From Ruminococcus sp. (GTDB lineage: Bacteria > Bacillota > Clostridia > Oscillospirales > Ruminococcaceae), in contig JAGAJO010000022.1 in NCBI GenBank assembly GCA_017626015.1, positions 1-41,666 of the forward strand: DNA of 41,666 bases. Reading direction: 5' to 3'. The translations under genes were made by a program, and so were the position numbers. The notes under the pieces are model-generated. The model searched no databases and was not told where the DNA came from. It saw only the letters and a program-made list of their open reading frames with translations. Shown here piece after piece: positions 15,779 to 23,822 of the stretch (positions within the stretch are counted from its first letter, which is position 1; each line of letters begins with the position of its first letter).

Positions 15779-16405
15779 ATGATGTTGGGAAAGCTTGATG
15801 TGAATAAAAAGAAAAAGGAGATCTCTCTGCTGAACACGGCGTTTGATTTCTTCACTACAAAGGGTTTCAGCAAGACCTCCATAACTGATATTGCGGACAA
15901 GGCAGGAGTTGCCAAGGGTACGTTTTATCTGTATTTCAAGGATAAGTATGACATACGCAACAGGCTTATCTCCCACAAGTCTTCGCAGATCTTCCTGAGG
16001 GCTATCAAAGAGGTAGTGGCGGAAAACACCTCCTTTGAATTCAGTTCTATGGAGAATTTTGAGGATATGATAATAAAGATCATTGACAATATCGTAAATC
16101 AGCTCAACACCGATAAAATGCTCCTGACCTTTATATCAAAAAATCTCAGCTGGGGTATCTTTAAAAATGCCCTGATCTCTCCTGTAGGTTCGGAGGACGT
16201 AGATTTCAGACAGGTTTATTACGATTTGCTGGACAAATCGCCCAGACCTATAAATCAGCCGGAGATAATGCTTTTTATGATCGTTGAAATGGTATCCTCG
16301 ACTTGCTATTCAGCTATTCTTTACAGCGAACCGTGCAGTCTCGATGAGCTTAAGCCTCATCTGTACAGGCAGATAAGACTGCTTATCAGAAGCTTCAGCG
16401 AGTGA
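15779..16405 (+). CDS. TetR/AcrR family repressor
   Basis: This is a repressor of about 208 residues. The N-terminal helix-turn-helix reads FFTTKGFSKTSITDIADKAGVAKGTFYLYFKDK, split by the usual turn, and is characteristic of TetR/AcrR. The C-terminal two thirds is helical, variable and probably binds the ligand. Starts at ATG 15779 or 15782 are equally plausible behind GGGGAAG; a GTG at 15776 is too close to the ribosome site. It diverges from the MMPL exporter operon, and four shared palindromes lie between them. The simplest reading is that it represses both itself and the exporter and is released by an exported compound. Confidence 0.87.
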   Translation: MMLGKLDVNKKKKEISLLNTAFDFFTTKGFSKTSITDIADKAGVAKGTFYLYFKDKYDIRNRLISHKSSQIFLRAIKEVVAENTSFEFSSMENFEDMIIKIIDNIVNQLNTDKMLLTFISKNLSWGIFKNALISPVGSEDVDFRQVYYDLLDKSPRPINQPEIMLFMIVEMVSSTCYSAILYSEPCSLDELKPHLYRQIRLLIRSFSE

Positions 16406-16463
16406 TAATACCGGCTGAGACTGAGTACAGCTCAGAAGGCTTATAAAAAAACATACAATGAGG

Positions 16464-16494
16464 ACAGCCGCAGGCGTATACCTGCGGCTGTTTC
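16464..16494. terminator. Terminator between tetR and the feo locus
   Basis: ACAGCCGCAGG-CGTATA-CCTGCGGCTGT is an 11-bp perfect stem followed by TTTC on the plus strand. It lies between two converging genes and could serve both. Confidence 0.7.
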
Positions 16495-16514
16495 GATAAA
16501 TGAATGGGAAAATA

Positions 16515-16697
16515 TTATTTTGCGGTATTTTCTCCGGAATAAGCCGCTGCCTTTTCTCCATGGCAAGCTCCGCAGTTTGCGCAGCCTGCACATTTGCAGC
16601 CGCAGGACGAGATCCCGGATCTCTTGTCTTTTCTCATTTTTAATATTATCAATATCACAACGGCAGCCAGCACTGCCGATACTGCAAACGTACCCAT
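16515..16697 (-). CDS. FeoB-associated Cys-rich membrane protein
   Basis: This 60-residue protein has one N-terminal membrane helix (about 3-20), a basic stop-transfer KMRKDKR, and a Cys-rich segment CGCKCAGCANCGACH (33-47). It matches the small FeoB-associated Cys-rich family found next to feoB in Firmicutes, probably aiding Fe2+ handling at the transporter. It lies 18 bases after the FeoB stop codon in the same operon, with a good GAAAGGAG ribosome site. Confidence 0.85.
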   Translation of the reverse strand: MGTFAVSAVLAAVVILIILKMRKDKRSGISSCGCKCAGCANCGACHGEKAAAYSGENTAK

Positions 16698-16715
16698 AAA
16701 AGCTCCTTTCGATAA

Positions 16716-18872
16716 TTATGCTCTTACTCTTGCTCCGGCATTGATCTTTTCCGATTTACCGTAAGGTCTTGCGAGCATATAGATCATGACTGCAAGGACT
16801 ATAAGAGCAAATATAAGTCCTATAACGTTGAGATCTCCCGTGAATGCAGAGCCTATCTGGTATACGCACAGCGAGACAGCATAGGCGAAGACGCACTGAT
16901 AGCTTATAGCGAACGCAGTCCACTTGGGATTGTTCATCTCACGCTTGATAGCTCCCATAGCCGCAAAGCATGGTGCGCAGAGAAGATTGAAGATGAGGAA
17001 TGAGAATGCCGAAAGCTGAGTGAATGCCGCTGCAACGTTAGACCAGATCTGGTCGCCGTTTTCAGCAAGCTCCTCTGCTCCGCTGTAATGGAAAAGCTGT
17101 CCGAACGTACCGACAACATTTTCCTTGGCGATAAGTCCCGTAACGGTTGCAACCGCCGCCTTCCAGTTGCCCCAGCCGAGAGGAGCGAAGATCCATGCAA
17201 ACATTTTGCCGATCCTTGCAAGTATGGAGTTGTCAAGGTCTTCGATCATTCCGAAGCCGTTTTCCCAGCCGAAGCTTTGCAGGAACCAGAGAACGATAGA
17301 GGAAAGCAGGATTACCGTACCTGCCTTTTTGATAAAGGACCAGCCTCTTTCCCACATGGATCTGAGGACGTTTCCTACGGTAGGCATATGGTAAGCGGGC
17401 AGCTCCATAACGAAGGGGGCGGGATCTCCCGAAAACATTTTTGTCTTTTTTAGAATAATTCCGGATATGATGATGGCAGCCGCACCGATGAAGTATGCTG
17501 ATGCTCCGACCCAGCCTGCATTGTCAAACAGCGCACCGGCTATAAGTCCGATAATAGGCAGCTTTGCTCCGCAGGGTATAAAGGTAGTTGTCATTACAGT
17601 CATACGTCTGTCCCGTTCGTTTTCGATAGTTCTTGAAGCCATGATACCGGGGACGCCGCAGCCTGTGCCTATGAGCATGGGGATAAAGGATTTTCCGGAA
17701 AGTCCGAATTTTCTGAAGATCCTGTCCATAACGAAGGCTATTCTCGCCATGTATCCGCAGGATTCAAGGAATGCAAGGAATATGAACAGCACCAGCATCT
17801 GAGGAACAAATCCAAGTACCGCTCCTACACCTGCTATTATTCCGTCTACGATCAGACCCTGGAGCCAGCCGGCACAGTTGATCTTTTCGAGTAAATTGTT
17901 TGCGCCGTTTGTTATCCAGTCTCCGAACAGTGTATCGTTTGTCCAGCCGGTGAGCCAATCGCCAACGGTAGTTATGGAAACGTAGTATACAACAAACATA
18001 ATTGCCGCAAATATTGGCAGCGCAAGAAATCTGTTTGTGACGATCCTGTCTATTTTATCCGAAACGGTAAGTCCGCCTGCGTTCTTCTTTCTGAGACAGT
18101 CCTTTATTATGGAGGCTATGTAAATATACCGCTCGTTTGTGATGATGCTTTCGCTGTCATCATCCATTTCCTTTTCGGCTGCGGCTATGTCCGCTTCTAT
18201 ATGAGCCTTTTTATCGGCGGAAATATTCAGCATCTCGCAGACCTTTTCGTCACGTTCAAACAGCTTTATCGCATACCAGCGCTGATGCTCCTCGGGGACA
18301 TCGTTAAGGGCACATTCTTCTATATGAGCGATAGCGTGCTCAGCACAGCCGCAGAATTTATGCTGAGGTACAGTCTTTACTTTGGATCTTGCAGCCTCTG
18401 CCGCAGCATTTGCCGCCTCGTTTATTCCCGTTCCCTTCAAAGCCGAGATTTCCACGACCTTGCAGCCAAGCTCCTCCGAAAGCTGTTTTGTATTTATCTT
18501 ATCGCCGTTCCTGCTGACAACATCTATCATGTTTACTGCGCATACAACCGGGATCCCAAGCTCTACAAGCTGGGTTGTAAGATAAAGGTTACGTTCAAGA
18601 TTTGTTCCGTCGATAATGTTCAGGATCGCATCAGGACGTTCTCCGATAAGATAATTCCTTGCGACTATCTCTTCCGGCGTGTACGGCGAAAGGGAATAGA
18701 TCCCGGGAAGGTCCGTAATGACTATATCCTTGTTTTCCTTATATTTTCCCTCTTTTTTTTCCACCGTAACTCCAGGCCAGTTTCCCACAAACTGATTTGA
18801 ACCGGTAAGAGCGTTGAAAAGAGTGGTTTTTCCGCAGTTTGGATTTCCTGCGAGAGCTATTTTCAGTTTCAT
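16716..18872 (-). CDS. feoB: Ferrous iron transporter FeoB
   Basis: This 718-residue Fe2+ importer has an N-terminal G domain: P-loop GNPNCGKTT (9-17), switch region VGNWPGVTVE, DLPG (54-57) and NMID (114-117). A helical GDI-like linker follows (about 175-270), then the membrane part with two Gate repeats around GCGVPGIMASRT and FIPCGAKLP. Length is normal and all nucleotide-binding motifs are intact. It ends with the usual short cytoplasmic tail. Upstream are two feoA genes separated from it by a 163-bp mobile-like insertion, and downstream is the Cys-rich accessory protein. Expression probably comes from the feoA promoter with metal-repressor boxes. Confidence 0.96.
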   Translation of the reverse strand: MKLKIALAGNPNCGKTTLFNALTGSNQFVGNWPGVTVEKKEGKYKENKDIVITDLPGIYSLSPYTPEEIVARNYLIGERPDAILNIIDGTNLERNLYLTTQLVELGIPVVCAVNMIDVVSRNGDKINTKQLSEELGCKVVEISALKGTGINEAANAAAEAARSKVKTVPQHKFCGCAEHAIAHIEECALNDVPEEHQRWYAIKLFERDEKVCEMLNISADKKAHIEADIAAAEKEMDDDSESIITNERYIYIASIIKDCLRKKNAGGLTVSDKIDRIVTNRFLALPIFAAIMFVVYYVSITTVGDWLTGWTNDTLFGDWITNGANNLLEKINCAGWLQGLIVDGIIAGVGAVLGFVPQMLVLFIFLAFLESCGYMARIAFVMDRIFRKFGLSGKSFIPMLIGTGCGVPGIMASRTIENERDRRMTVMTTTFIPCGAKLPIIGLIAGALFDNAGWVGASAYFIGAAAIIISGIILKKTKMFSGDPAPFVMELPAYHMPTVGNVLRSMWERGWSFIKKAGTVILLSSIVLWFLQSFGWENGFGMIEDLDNSILARIGKMFAWIFAPLGWGNWKAAVATVTGLIAKENVVGTFGQLFHYSGAEELAENGDQIWSNVAAAFTQLSAFSFLIFNLLCAPCFAAMGAIKREMNNPKWTAFAISYQCVFAYAVSLCVYQIGSAFTGDLNVIGLIFALIVLAVMIYMLARPYGKSEKINAGARVRA

Positions 18873-18904
18873 ACTGTCAGTTCCTTTCGTGAATTAATTA
18901 AACC

Positions 18905-19067
18905 AGGGTGTGCTGACACTATCCGAAATGCTTGGATTGCGGACAGATTTTTTGCAGTTCAAGGCGATTTTTCGCAGGCGTACTGTCGTATTCCAAGGAA
19001 AATCAACGCAGAAATGCAGAAAATATGACCGCAAGACAGGCGTTGAGCGGTAGTGTCAACGCACCCT
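18905..19067. mobile_element. MITE-like insertion between feoA and feoB
   Basis: A 163-bp segment is bounded by imperfect inverted repeats. The left end AGGGTGTGCTGACACTA (18905-18921) matches the reverse complement of the right end (AGGGTGCGTTGACACTA, to 19067) at 15 of 17 positions. The interior has no gene. The size, end structure and position in an otherwise tight operon fit a miniature inverted-repeat element. No clear target duplication is visible. Confidence 0.6.
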
Positions 19068-19087
19068 TTGATCGCAGTATAACGGAC

Positions 19088-19309
19088 TTAAACGGTCTCT
19101 ATTGTTTCCGCATCGGCTTTACGCAAAGAAAGCTCATAGCCTCTGACCGTGATCTCAACAGGATCCCCCAGCGGAGCTACTTTGCGTACGTAAATGTCCA
19201 CGCCCTTGGTGATGCCCATATCCATTATCCTTCTTTTAACAGCGCCTTCGCCGTTGATCCTCTTTACCTTTACGGTCTGCCCTATTTTTGCGTCTTTCAG
19301 TGTTGACAT
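19088..19309 (-). CDS. feoA: FeoA domain protein (second of two)
   Basis: This 73-residue SH3-like protein (STLKDAKIGQTVKVKRI, then RRIMDMGITKGVDIYV, and GDPVEITVRGYELSLR) has the FeoA fold that binds and tunes FeoB. ATG 19309 is chosen because GGAGG sits seven bases upstream. The alternative ATG at 19315 is almost on the ribosome site. It lies 13 bases after the other feoA. Two single-domain FeoA proteins before one FeoB is a frequent clostridial arrangement. Confidence 0.9.
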   Translation of the reverse strand: MSTLKDAKIGQTVKVKRINGEGAVKRRIMDMGITKGVDIYVRKVAPLGDPVEITVRGYELSLRKADAETIETV

Positions 19310-19322
19310 AGCCATTCCTCCG

Positions 19323-19535
19323 TTATATCATTATTTTTGCAGCCATTTCCTCGGAAATTGCAATGCGTGAGTCTTTGATACTGACAATAACGTTGCCGCT
19401 CATGGTGTTTACGACCGTTACCGTGCTGCCGGCGACAAAGCCAAGCTCTTCGAGAAATCTTCTCGTTTCGGGATTGCCGCCCACCTTTTTAACCATGTTT
19501 TCCGCTCCTGTCTCTGCAAATGTAAGGGGTATCAT
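19323..19535 (-). CDS. feoA: FeoA domain protein (first of two)
   Basis: This 70-residue protein (MIPLTFAETGAENMVKKVGG, then RRFLEELGFVAGSTVTVVN, then GNVIVSIKDSRIAIS) is a FeoA-type SH3 domain with the usual LGF and VSIKDSRIAI strands. It differs clearly from its neighbour, so it is not a recent duplicate. It is the first gene after the promoter at 19608-19636. GGAGG precedes the ATG at good spacing. Confidence 0.9.
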   Translation of the reverse strand: MIPLTFAETGAENMVKKVGGNPETRRFLEELGFVAGSTVTVVNTMSGNVIVSIKDSRIAISEEMAAKIMI

Positions 19536-19580
19536 TTTTTCCCTCCGTTCTCACATTGTTTTCCGGTTCTTCCGGATATG

Positions 19581-19636
19581 TCGGTTAGCAATTACTAACC
19601 GAATAACAGTTTACATCTTATCAGGACATTTGTCAA
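19581..19636 (-). promoter_or_regulatory. feoA promoter with DtxR-like operator
   Basis: Minus strand TTGACA (19636-19631), 17 bases, TAAACT (19613-19608). Directly downstream lies the palindrome TCGGTTAG-CAATTA-CTAACCGA (19581-19602) over the start site. The core GTTAG-N6-CTAAC recurs at 19716 and 20632. The form and position suit an iron-dependent DtxR/IdeR-type repressor; the repressor gene is not in the window. Confidence 0.7.
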
Positions 19637-19684
19637 CGGTTTTTTATATAAAGAATATTATTTTTGTTAGCTTGCACAAACTGG

Positions 19685-19731
19685 GTTAGCTTAGAATAAC
19701 TTTTTTGTGAATTTAGTTAGCGCCATCTAAC
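19685..19731. promoter_or_regulatory. Two further GTTAG boxes upstream of feoA
   Basis: GTTAG-CGCCAT-CTAAC (19716-19720 / 19727-19731) is a full site. GTTAG-CTTAGA-ATAAC (19685-19700) matches with one base off. They lie upstream of the feoA -35 box and immediately after the DUF3793 gene. Confidence 0.6.
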
Positions 19732-19735
19732 CAAA

Positions 19736-20308
19736 TCAGCTTATTCTCAGCGCCTTGTATATGTCTTCACCTTTATCGAGTCTGCTCAGGATATAGCTTC
19801 TGCATCTGTTATAGCTTGTAAATATGCGTCTGGCACGCTGCTCGTCCGAATACACCTTCCAATAACCGCAGATAAGATAGTTTTCCCCTTTGTTGGCGAT
19901 AAAGCCTTTTACATCCTCAACGGGGTATCCGAGAAAAAGTCCTATTTCGTGAGGAAAATTTCCGCTGTCCGCAATACGCCCGGAAAGCTTTGCGAGATAA
20001 TCCTCCGTTTTTTTGCAGCCTGCATAGCCAAAGACCTTGAAAAGCTTTTGGATATCCGGATCTTCAAGCTGCCTTTCCATAAGCCGGAGGTTGTATACCA
20101 GAAGAAGCTGTCTGCCGTTGACGCCGCAGAGCCTGCGGATCTCAAGTCCCTTTGAGGCTGCTCTGAGATTAAATCGCCGTATATTTTCCTCGAGCTCCTC
20201 GTCTCCGACTGCCAGAGAAATAAGATTTGCCGGCTTAAGTCCCAGCATTGCAGGCGCAGAATGAAATGCAAGTGTTCTTTCAAAATCTGTATATATAGAA
20301 TTTTCCAT
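19736..20308 (-). CDS. DUF3793 family protein
   Basis: This soluble protein of 190 residues from the chosen ATG (20308) is preceded by GGAGG. A longer frame to 20389 overlaps the upstream gene and lacks a ribosome site. Landmarks FERTLAFHSAPAMLGLKPANLISL, in two blocks, HEIGLFLGYPVEDVKGFI and GYWKVY are those of DUF3793, a clostridial family regularly next to feoA/feoB or flavodoxin genes. Its biochemical role is unknown; context points to iron homeostasis. It follows DUF2325 by 14 bases. Confidence 0.8.
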   Translation of the reverse strand: MENSIYTDFERTLAFHSAPAMLGLKPANLISLAVGDEELEENIRRFNLRAASKGLEIRRLCGVNGRQLLLVYNLRLMERQLEDPDIQKLFKVFGYAGCKKTEDYLAKLSGRIADSGNFPHEIGLFLGYPVEDVKGFIANKGENYLICGYWKVYSDEQRARRIFTSYNRCRSYILSRLDKGEDIYKALRIS

Positions 20309-20322
20309 AGCGATTTTCCCTC

Positions 20323-20613
20323 CTATTTTACATCGGGGCAATATTTTTTTAGTATCCCTTTTAATGCCGAAGCGCTGGAGGAACGGCATATTTCCACGGG
20401 AAAATTAAGCTTTTCTGCCCGTTTATTGACTCCGTTTAGCAGCTTGTGTGAAACGGCGCTGCTGAAAACCACTGCCAGATCCGGATTCCCTATTTTCTTA
20501 TCAAATTCCGCCGTGTATTTTATAAATACCTTTGCATTACAGTCGTAGGATCTGCATATGTCCTTGTATCTGGCGGTCATTCTGTCATTTCCGCCTACTA
20601 TTATCACGCTCAT
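20323..20613 (-). CDS. DUF2325 family protein
   Basis: This 96-residue protein starts MSVIIVGGNDRM and has a Rossmann-like alternation with DLAVVFSSAVSHKLLNGV and FPVEICRSSSASALKGIL, matching DUF2325. The family occurs with iron or metal genes and has no proven activity. It is the first gene of this locus, directly behind a promoter whose start region carries a 26-bp perfect palindrome of the GTTAG-N6-CTAAC type, so it should respond to the same regulator as feoA. Confidence 0.8.
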   Translation of the reverse strand: MSVIIVGGNDRMTARYKDICRSYDCNAKVFIKYTAEFDKKIGNPDLAVVFSSAVSHKLLNGVNKRAEKLNFPVEICRSSSASALKGILKKYCPDVK

Positions 20614-20625
20614 TGATTCACCGCC

Positions 20626-20683
20626 TTTCAGTTAGTTATAACTAACTGAAACTATAATAGCACAAACGGATAGCATTTGTCAA
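20626..20683 (-). promoter_or_regulatory. DUF2325 promoter with long palindromic operator
   Basis: Minus strand TTGACA (20683-20678), 18 bases, TATTAT (20659-20654). A perfect 26-bp palindrome spans 20626-20651, centred on GTTAG-TTATAA-CTAAC, covering the transcription start. This is the best copy of the operator seen at the feoA promoter. Confidence 0.75.
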
Positions 20684-20847
20684 TAGGAACTTATGTTTTT
20701 ATTCTTACTTGTGTATATATTTTTGCCTGAAATGAGAAAAATATTTCAGAAAAAAATTTCTGCATACCTGTTATGTCATACGAAAACTCCTGTTTTTCAG
20801 TTTGTAAGGCTTAAGGAAATAACGCATAGCTATTGTGTATCTATTGC

Positions 20848-20976
20848 CTTAATTACTTGACATATGAAAGAAAAATGTGTAAACTTATATCTGTAAATGA
20901 TGCCGTACTGCTTTTGTGCGGTTATACTATAATTTTTAAAGGAAAATATGTATATGGAAAACTATCTTACAAGACT
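20848..20976 (+). repeat. 129-bp direct repeat, left copy
   Basis: About 95 percent identical, without gaps, to 22917-23045; seven mismatches cluster at 20892-20922. It includes a promoter (TTGACA 20857-20862, 17 bases, TAAACT 20880-20885), a ribosome site and the first ten codons of tcdA. The stretch 20650-20847 before it shows only AT-rich sequence. Confidence 0.85.
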
Positions 20977-21004
20977 AGACATACCGAGAAGATGGGGACG
21001 ATAA
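20948..21004 (+). pseudogene. Truncated tcdA start
   Basis: The first ten codons (MYMENYLTRL) match the intact tcdA at 23017. The frame then diverges to DIPRRWGR and stops. It is the coding end of the duplicated segment and would give an 18-residue peptide if translated. Confidence 0.7.
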
Positions 21005-21203
21005 TTTGTATTGCCGCTTAAAGGACGCTACGCTGGAAGTGGTGGATAATTAAGATAAATTTATACGGTAAAACAAACAAGGCAAACAGTTTCAAGTGTG
21101 AAAAAGATAAATTTTCAAAATAATTTCTCCAAGCCCTAACCAAACAGAATTTTCTGCACTATATAGACAGAAGCTTCTGAATAAGACGAAAGGAGAGCCG
21201 AAT

Positions 21204-22751
21204 ATGAACACTGCCGAACGCCGTGAAATGATAGCGCAAATGTCAAAAGCAATATTTCAGTACTGCCTGTCGAGGACGAGTTCGTATCAGGAGAGCGAAG
21301 ACCTGTCGCAAGAGATATTGCTCACCCTTTGTGAGAGCATAGAAAACCTGCGTGATGAAAAAGCCTTTTACGCTTTTGTCTGGCGCACTGCCGACAATAT
21401 CCTGAAGAGCTGGTATCGTAGTAAGGACAAGCGGCAAACCGCCGAGCTTGACGACACTATGTCTGACGGCAGTTGGGAGGCACTTGAAGAGCAGGCACAG
21501 GAGAACGAACAACTCCGGCTCATCACAAGAGAGCTTGCACATCTGAACTCCGATTACCGGCACGTCATGGTGGAATACTACATAGAAGGGCTTTCGGTAG
21601 GTGACATTTCGGCTCGATTTTCGTTATCAAAAAGCATGGTGAAATACCTGTTATTCCAATCAAGGAAACGTATCAAGGAGGGCATTACAATGGAGAGAAA
21701 TTTCGGAGAATACAGCTGCAACCCCGTCAAGCTTGACTGGCGCTGGCTGAATCCGCCTGTCATGGATTACAAAGGCTTTCGTGACAGCAGCATTCAGCAG
21801 AACATCCTGATGGCGTGTTATTATGAAAAGCAGAACGAAGAACAGCTTGGAATGCTGTTGGGCGTGCCGACCGCATATCTTGAGGACGAGATAAAGAATC
21901 TGCTGGACTATGAGCTGCTTACCGAGAAGAACGGCTTTTACCTGACAAATGTGTTGATCTGCACCAAAAAGGCAATGTCCGAGCGTTTTCAGGCTAAAGC
22001 TGATATGCTGAAAAAGACAGCTGACAGAATAAAGAGCTTCTTCGCAGAGAATGAGGATAAGCTTCGTGCAGTTGGCTTTTACGGCAGTGATATGGCTGTA
22101 AATTCGCTCAAATGGCTTGTACTGGAAAATCTTATGCGCAGCGCTTATGCCGAAAAGCTCGATGATGAGCTATCCGGCAATTTCCCTGACCCTAAGACCT
22201 GTCCCTGCGCCCGTATGCATTTTCTCGAACAGCAGGAAGCTCCCAAGGGCGACAATTACGACCCGCTTTGGGAATATCGTGAAACCGAGAGCGGAAGTCT
22301 CATCTGTAACTGGGTGCGCTTCAATTCACCCATATTTCACAGGCTCAGCGACGTACAGCTGAGCATTCTGACAAAGCTCCCGACTGAGCAGCCCGAAACG
22401 GAAACAGATAAGCTTATCTGTACCGAGCTTATCGGCGTGGGTTTGGCGGTAAGAGTGAACAGTGAGATAAAGCCAAATATCCCTTACTTTACCCCTGAAC
22501 AGAATGAGACCATGCGGAACATACTGGAGCCATTTGCACAGGAGCTTTTCAATTCGGCACTTGACAGAGTAGAGCTGACAAGAAATATCACAAACGAGCA
22601 TACTCCCGAACGCTTTCAGCCCTATGCGGAAGCTATGATTGTTTCACCGATGTACGAGGAAATTAGCGATATGACCCGTTTGCTCGTGGAGGATAACTGG
22701 CTCGTACCGTGGACAGGGATGAACCCAACGAATCTCATCTTCACGAAGTGA
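21204..22751 (+). CDS. ECF-type sigma factor with long C-terminal domain
   Basis: In this 515-residue protein, residues 1-160 form a compact sigma-70 factor. Region 2 includes YQESEDLSQEILLTLCESI and FYAFVWRTADNILKSWYR; region 4 includes YRHVMVEYYIEGLSVGDISARFSLSKSMVKYLLFQSRKRI. The remaining 350 residues are unlike normal ECF factors. They hold a possible winged-helix part (about 190-255, with QLGMLLGVPTAYLEDEIKNLLDYELLTE), a CPCARMH motif and a helical C-terminus, and may sense a signal or act as a built-in anti-sigma. It starts at ATG behind AAAGGAGAG and ends at its own terminator. It is alone between 129-bp direct repeats, so it is probably a mobile or duplicated insertion. Confidence 0.78.
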   Translation: MNTAERREMIAQMSKAIFQYCLSRTSSYQESEDLSQEILLTLCESIENLRDEKAFYAFVWRTADNILKSWYRSKDKRQTAELDDTMSDGSWEALEEQAQENEQLRLITRELAHLNSDYRHVMVEYYIEGLSVGDISARFSLSKSMVKYLLFQSRKRIKEGITMERNFGEYSCNPVKLDWRWLNPPVMDYKGFRDSSIQQNILMACYYEKQNEEQLGMLLGVPTAYLEDEIKNLLDYELLTEKNGFYLTNVLICTKKAMSERFQAKADMLKKTADRIKSFFAENEDKLRAVGFYGSDMAVNSLKWLVLENLMRSAYAEKLDDELSGNFPDPKTCPCARMHFLEQQEAPKGDNYDPLWEYRETESGSLICNWVRFNSPIFHRLSDVQLSILTKLPTEQPETETDKLICTELIGVGLAVRVNSEIKPNIPYFTPEQNETMRNILEPFAQELFNSALDRVELTRNITNEHTPERFQPYAEAMIVSPMYEEISDMTRLLVEDNWLVPWTGMNPTNLIFTK

Positions 22752-22783
22752 GTTTTATATTACTTTTTCCCTATATATGAAAG

Positions 22784-22824
22784 CAACTCCGCAGAAAACA
22801 AAATCCTGCGGAGCTGTTTTCGTT
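22784..22824 (+). terminator. Terminator of the sigma factor gene
   Basis: CTCCGCAG and CTGCGGAG (22787-22794 / 22805-22812), extended by CA/TG pairs, then TTTTCGTTTT. Confidence 0.75.
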
Positions 22825-22916
22825 TTATTCAGTTTTAGTATTATCCGACTTTTTCAGCGAGTTTCCATAATCCTGAATGCCTTTGAACGTCCCGCTTTTC
22901 AGTTTGCAGAGGTGAT

Positions 22917-23045
22917 CTTAATTACTTGACATATGAAAGAAAAATGTGTAAACTTATATTTGTAAATAATGTTTTACAGCTATTGTGCGGTTATACTATA
23001 ATTTTTAAAGGAAAATATGTATATGGAAAACTATCTTACAAGACT
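22917..23045 (+). repeat. 129-bp direct repeat, right copy
   Basis: Partner of 20848-20976. It supplies the promoter, leader and first codons of the intact tcdA gene, so this side is presumably the functional junction. Confidence 0.85.
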
Positions 23046-23727
23046 TGAAATGCTTTACGGAAAAGAAAAGGTCGGTATTCTTAAAAGATCCAGGGTCGCA
23101 GTGTTCGGAGTGGGAGGAGTCGGGGGATATGCTGTGGAGGCTCTTGCCCGCAGCGGTATCGGCAGTCTGGATATTTTTGATAATGACACAGTCTCGGTCT
23201 CGAATATCAACCGTCAGATAATCGCTACCTCCGAAACCGTAGGAAAGCTTAAAACTGAGGTGGAAAGAGAGAGGATCCTCATTATAAATCCCGGATGCAC
23301 CGTGAATGCTCAGCCTGTATTTTTTGCTCCTGACACCCTTGAGCTTTTTAATTTTTCGCAGTACGACTACGTTGTTGATGCTATAGATTTTGTCACTGGA
23401 AAGATACTTCTTGCAGTCGAATGTGAAAAGGCAGGGGTTCCCATAATTTCGGCAATGGGTGCGGGAAACAAAAAGCGTCCCGAGCTGCTGGAGATAGCAG
23501 ATGTCTATCAGACCTCAGTGTGTCCTCTGGCAAGAGTCATGCGGAGGGAGCTTAAAAAGAGGGGAGTAAAAGGACTTACAGTCGTTTATTCAAAAGAACC
23601 GCCTTCTGCACCTCTGTTTTCTGACGGAGAAAAAGCTCCTCCTGCCAGCAGCTGCTTTGTACCCGCCTGCGCAGGTATGATTATCGCCGGAAAGGTGATA
23701 AACGATCTTGTGGGAGAGAAATATTGA
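23017..23727 (+). CDS. tcdA: tRNA threonylcarbamoyladenosine dehydratase
   Basis: This 236-residue E1-like ATP-dependent enzyme of the ThiF/MoeB fold cyclises t6A37 of tRNA to ct6A. Motifs are the nucleotide-binding FGVGGVGGYAVEALARSGIG (split by the loop), DNDTVSVSNINRQI, the Asp in DYVVDAIDFV, ISAMGAGNK, and the adenylation-fold QTSVCPLARVMRRELKKRG. Absence of a MoeB-type Zn cluster and of thi or moa neighbours favours TcdA over ThiF. ATG 23017 or 23023 are both possible; the spacing to AAAGGA is 4 or 10. The promoter and start are duplicated 2,069 bases upstream. Confidence 0.88.
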   Translation: MYMENYLTRLEMLYGKEKVGILKRSRVAVFGVGGVGGYAVEALARSGIGSLDIFDNDTVSVSNINRQIIATSETVGKLKTEVERERILIINPGCTVNAQPVFFAPDTLELFNFSQYDYVVDAIDFVTGKILLAVECEKAGVPIISAMGAGNKKRPELLEIADVYQTSVCPLARVMRRELKKRGVKGLTVVYSKEPPSAPLFSDGEKAPPASSCFVPACAGMIIAGKVINDLVGEKY

Positions 23728-23822
23728 AAAATTGGAAAATCAATGAATAATATCCGCTTTTCGTGAAATAATGTTATTGTCAAAAAATAGTTTGGCTAAT
23801 TTTTTACGAAAGGAATCCGATT

